Positions 62,818 through 64,000 of a DNA stretch of 64,000 nucleotides are shown piece by piece. The first letter of the stretch is position 1; each line of letters starts with the position of its first letter. Made by a program: the position numbers and the translations under genes. Origin of the DNA: Bacteroidota bacterium (GTDB taxonomy: Bacteria; Bacteroidota; Bacteroidia; Cytophagales; Cyclobacteriaceae); the NCBI GenBank assembly GCA_018267195.1, contig JAFDYY010000002.1, forward strand, positions 62,001-126,000, written 5' to 3'. Under the pieces are notes generated by a model. The model saw only the letters and a list, made by a program, of their open reading frames with translations, searched no databases and was not told where the DNA came from.

Positions 62818-63993
62818 TCAGACTGCTTTATGCGTATTTGTGCTGGTTGCAACATATTCGGCCGGAGTCATGCCTGTCTTTTTTTTGAACACAGCATAAA
62901 AAGTGGCCTTAGAATTGAAGCCAGCCTCTTGCGCTATGCCCAACAAAGTAAGGTGGCGACTGCCCGGCTGCTTCACCAACAGTTTAAATTCTTCGACCCG
63001 ATATTCATTTATTAAATCAAAAAAATTGCCATTGTACTGCGCATTGATGGCCTGTGAAACTTGATGTCGTGAAGCGTTGATGTGAATGGCTAACGCTGAA
63101 AGTGTTAAATCAGAATTAAGAAATAGGCGGTCTTGTTGCAATGCTCTTTGGGTCGCCTCAAAAATTTCGCTCAACTTAACATCTGCTATTGCCGATCGTG
63201 CATATTTTTCATCCGCTTCTTGAAGTAGCTCTACATTTTTTTTCTGAGGTATATTGGCAGATTGAGTCAACCCAAACAACACGGGCTGTGTTAGGGCTTT
63301 GTACGAAACCCAATAAAATAAAAAAACAACGCCTGCAAAATGAAGAGCATAAGCTTTGCTTAATAAGGGAATGTCCCAAGCACGGCTATAAAAAGAAATA
63401 ACGGCCACCACCATGGCTAATAAAACAAGCCATAAAAAACTTTTAAGCCAGTTTATTCTGATGTGCTCAATGTCGGCATATTCATTGGCCCGCTTCCTTT
63501 CAATTTTATAATAATAGAAAAGAAAAAAAGATTGAAACCCAATGTGCAACATTGACATGACTTGGTTCACCCAACCAAAGTCTTGCTGCGAAGCCAACTC
63601 ATAATTGCGCAGTAGCAATCGCTTGGCCTCTGCCGTCAGCATATAATAAGGCAACATAATAACGGTGAGAATAAGAAATGGTAAAAAGAGCGCATACGTT
63701 CTGAAAAAACTAGGTCTATAGGTACCCGTGAGGTGTTGTACAAATAAGAAGATAAGAGGCCAATACAAAGAGCCTATAATCCACGAAATCCGGCTAAGGT
63801 GTGGAAGTGCCAAAAAAAATTCTTGTCTATCAAAACCAACCAGCATCAAGTGAAACGCCAATGCCAACAACAATACGGCCAATACCTTATTGGCAGGTTG
63901 ATTCACCTTGGTACGAAACAATAATATAGAAAGGAAAAAGCCTTGTAAAGCCGCAGCACTGTATATGATTTCGCGAACAGAAGTAAAATCCAT
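62818..63993 (-). CDS. AraC-family regulator with N-terminal membrane domain
   Basis: The 391-residue protein has seven or so hydrophobic segments (about 1-235) followed by a cytoplasmic AraC/XylS DNA-binding domain with two helix-turn-helix units (HINASRHQVSQAINAQ and LGIAQEAGFNSKATFYAVFK, ending MTPAEYVA). This membrane-sensor AraC type is common in Bacteroidota and could sense a small ligand in the membrane or periplasm. The next gene downstream is the exported barrel-like protein, a candidate target. The start is in the window, but any promoter lies beyond. Confidence 0.88.
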   Translation of the reverse strand: MDFTSVREIIYSAAALQGFFLSILLFRTKVNQPANKVLAVLLLALAFHLMLVGFDRQEFFLALPHLSRISWIIGSLYWPLIFLFVQHLTGTYRPSFFRTYALFLPFLILTVIMLPYYMLTAEAKRLLLRNYELASQQDFGWVNQVMSMLHIGFQSFFLFYYYKIERKRANEYADIEHIRINWLKSFLWLVLLAMVVAVISFYSRAWDIPLLSKAYALHFAGVVFLFYWVSYKALTQPVLFGLTQSANIPQKKNVELLQEADEKYARSAIADVKLSEIFEATQRALQQDRLFLNSDLTLSALAIHINASRHQVSQAINAQYNGNFFDLINEYRVEEFKLLVKQPGSRHLTLLGIAQEAGFNSKATFYAVFKKKTGMTPAEYVATSTNTHKAV

Positions 63994-64000
63994 GCGTGCT

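Noticed and set aside
1..64000. CRISPR arrays, tRNA and rRNA genes
   Set aside because: No regularly spaced repeats, no tRNA T-loop pattern with a matching acceptor stem, and no rRNA-like sequence were noticed by eye. A dedicated scan with tRNAscan or CRISPR tools would be decisive.

Overview
The window reads as chromosomal DNA of a Bacteroidota bacterium, most likely of the Cytophagales. This is an inference from gene content and promoter style. Start codons are mostly preceded by A/T-rich sequence rather than Shine-Dalgarno motifs, and several genes carry the Bacteroidota -7 promoter motif TAnnTTTG. Family-level clues are a DUF4293 protein, a GT3 (eukaryote-type) glycogen synthase, paired M16 peptidases, a kynurenine cluster and several N-terminally lipidated or secreted proteins of Bacteroidota type. 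Most of the window is dense core genome. Accessory DNA and gene decay are concentrated at 58.5-60.8 kb.

Layout. 1-8.3 kb: the 5' end of a meaB-like GTPase gene, a CHASE2 membrane protein with a FecR/TPR-like partner, sucD, a PIN-PhoH ATPase, a VanX-type dipeptidase, a MazG-like pyrophosphohydrolase and an amidohydrolase lipoprotein. 8.4-13.8 kb (minus): the rod-shape operon mreB-mreC-mreD-mrdA-rodA. 13.9-21.2 kb: purH, then the aromatic amino acid operon pheA-aminotransferase-tyrA-aroF/chorismate mutase, then ffh. 21.2-28.3 kb: small unknown proteins, an M16 peptidase pair, an exported superoxide dismutase, a 2OG-Fe(II) oxygenase, a ChrA transporter and a Cdd1-like helix-hairpin-helix protein. 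28.4-37.3 kb: clpB, GT3 glycogen synthase, lgt, frr, pyrH and a lipoprotein. 37.4-43.4 kb: thiolase, then kynurenine-pathway genes (3-hydroxyanthranilate dioxygenase, kynureninase, kynurenine monooxygenase) and a nucleoside phosphorylase. 43.4-56 kb: ribD, prmC, an uncharacterised amidotransferase/ATP-grasp pair, a TauE/SafE exporter, lpd, a solute-binding protein, mce, an ErpA/IscA protein, RidA, Xaa-Pro aminopeptidase and a GH29 fucosidase. 56-64 kb: a histidine kinase whose response regulator is cut short, a decayed toxin-antitoxin module, an IS21 remnant, palindromic repeats, an S41 peptidase and an AraC-type membrane regulator.

The most striking object is upstream of pheA. A 19-codon reading frame (15600-15659) contains seven consecutive aromatic codons (Phe Tyr Phe Trp Phe Tyr Phe). 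It is followed by a perfect 8-bp terminator stem whose left arm can pair instead with the segment overlapping the leader stop codon. This is the architecture of a ribosome-mediated attenuator sensing all three aromatic amino acids, placed before an operon that makes the shared precursor plus the Phe and Tyr branches. The ACT domain of the adjacent PheA also lacks the usual ESRP signature.

Other items worth checking are a RelE-type toxin gene interrupted by one in-frame TGA next to an intact antitoxin, a response regulator cut after 27 codons, a shared 16-bp palindromic repeat sequence, an uncharacterised glutamine-amidotransferase/ATP-grasp cassette, and a kynurenine cluster without an adjacent tryptophan dioxygenase.
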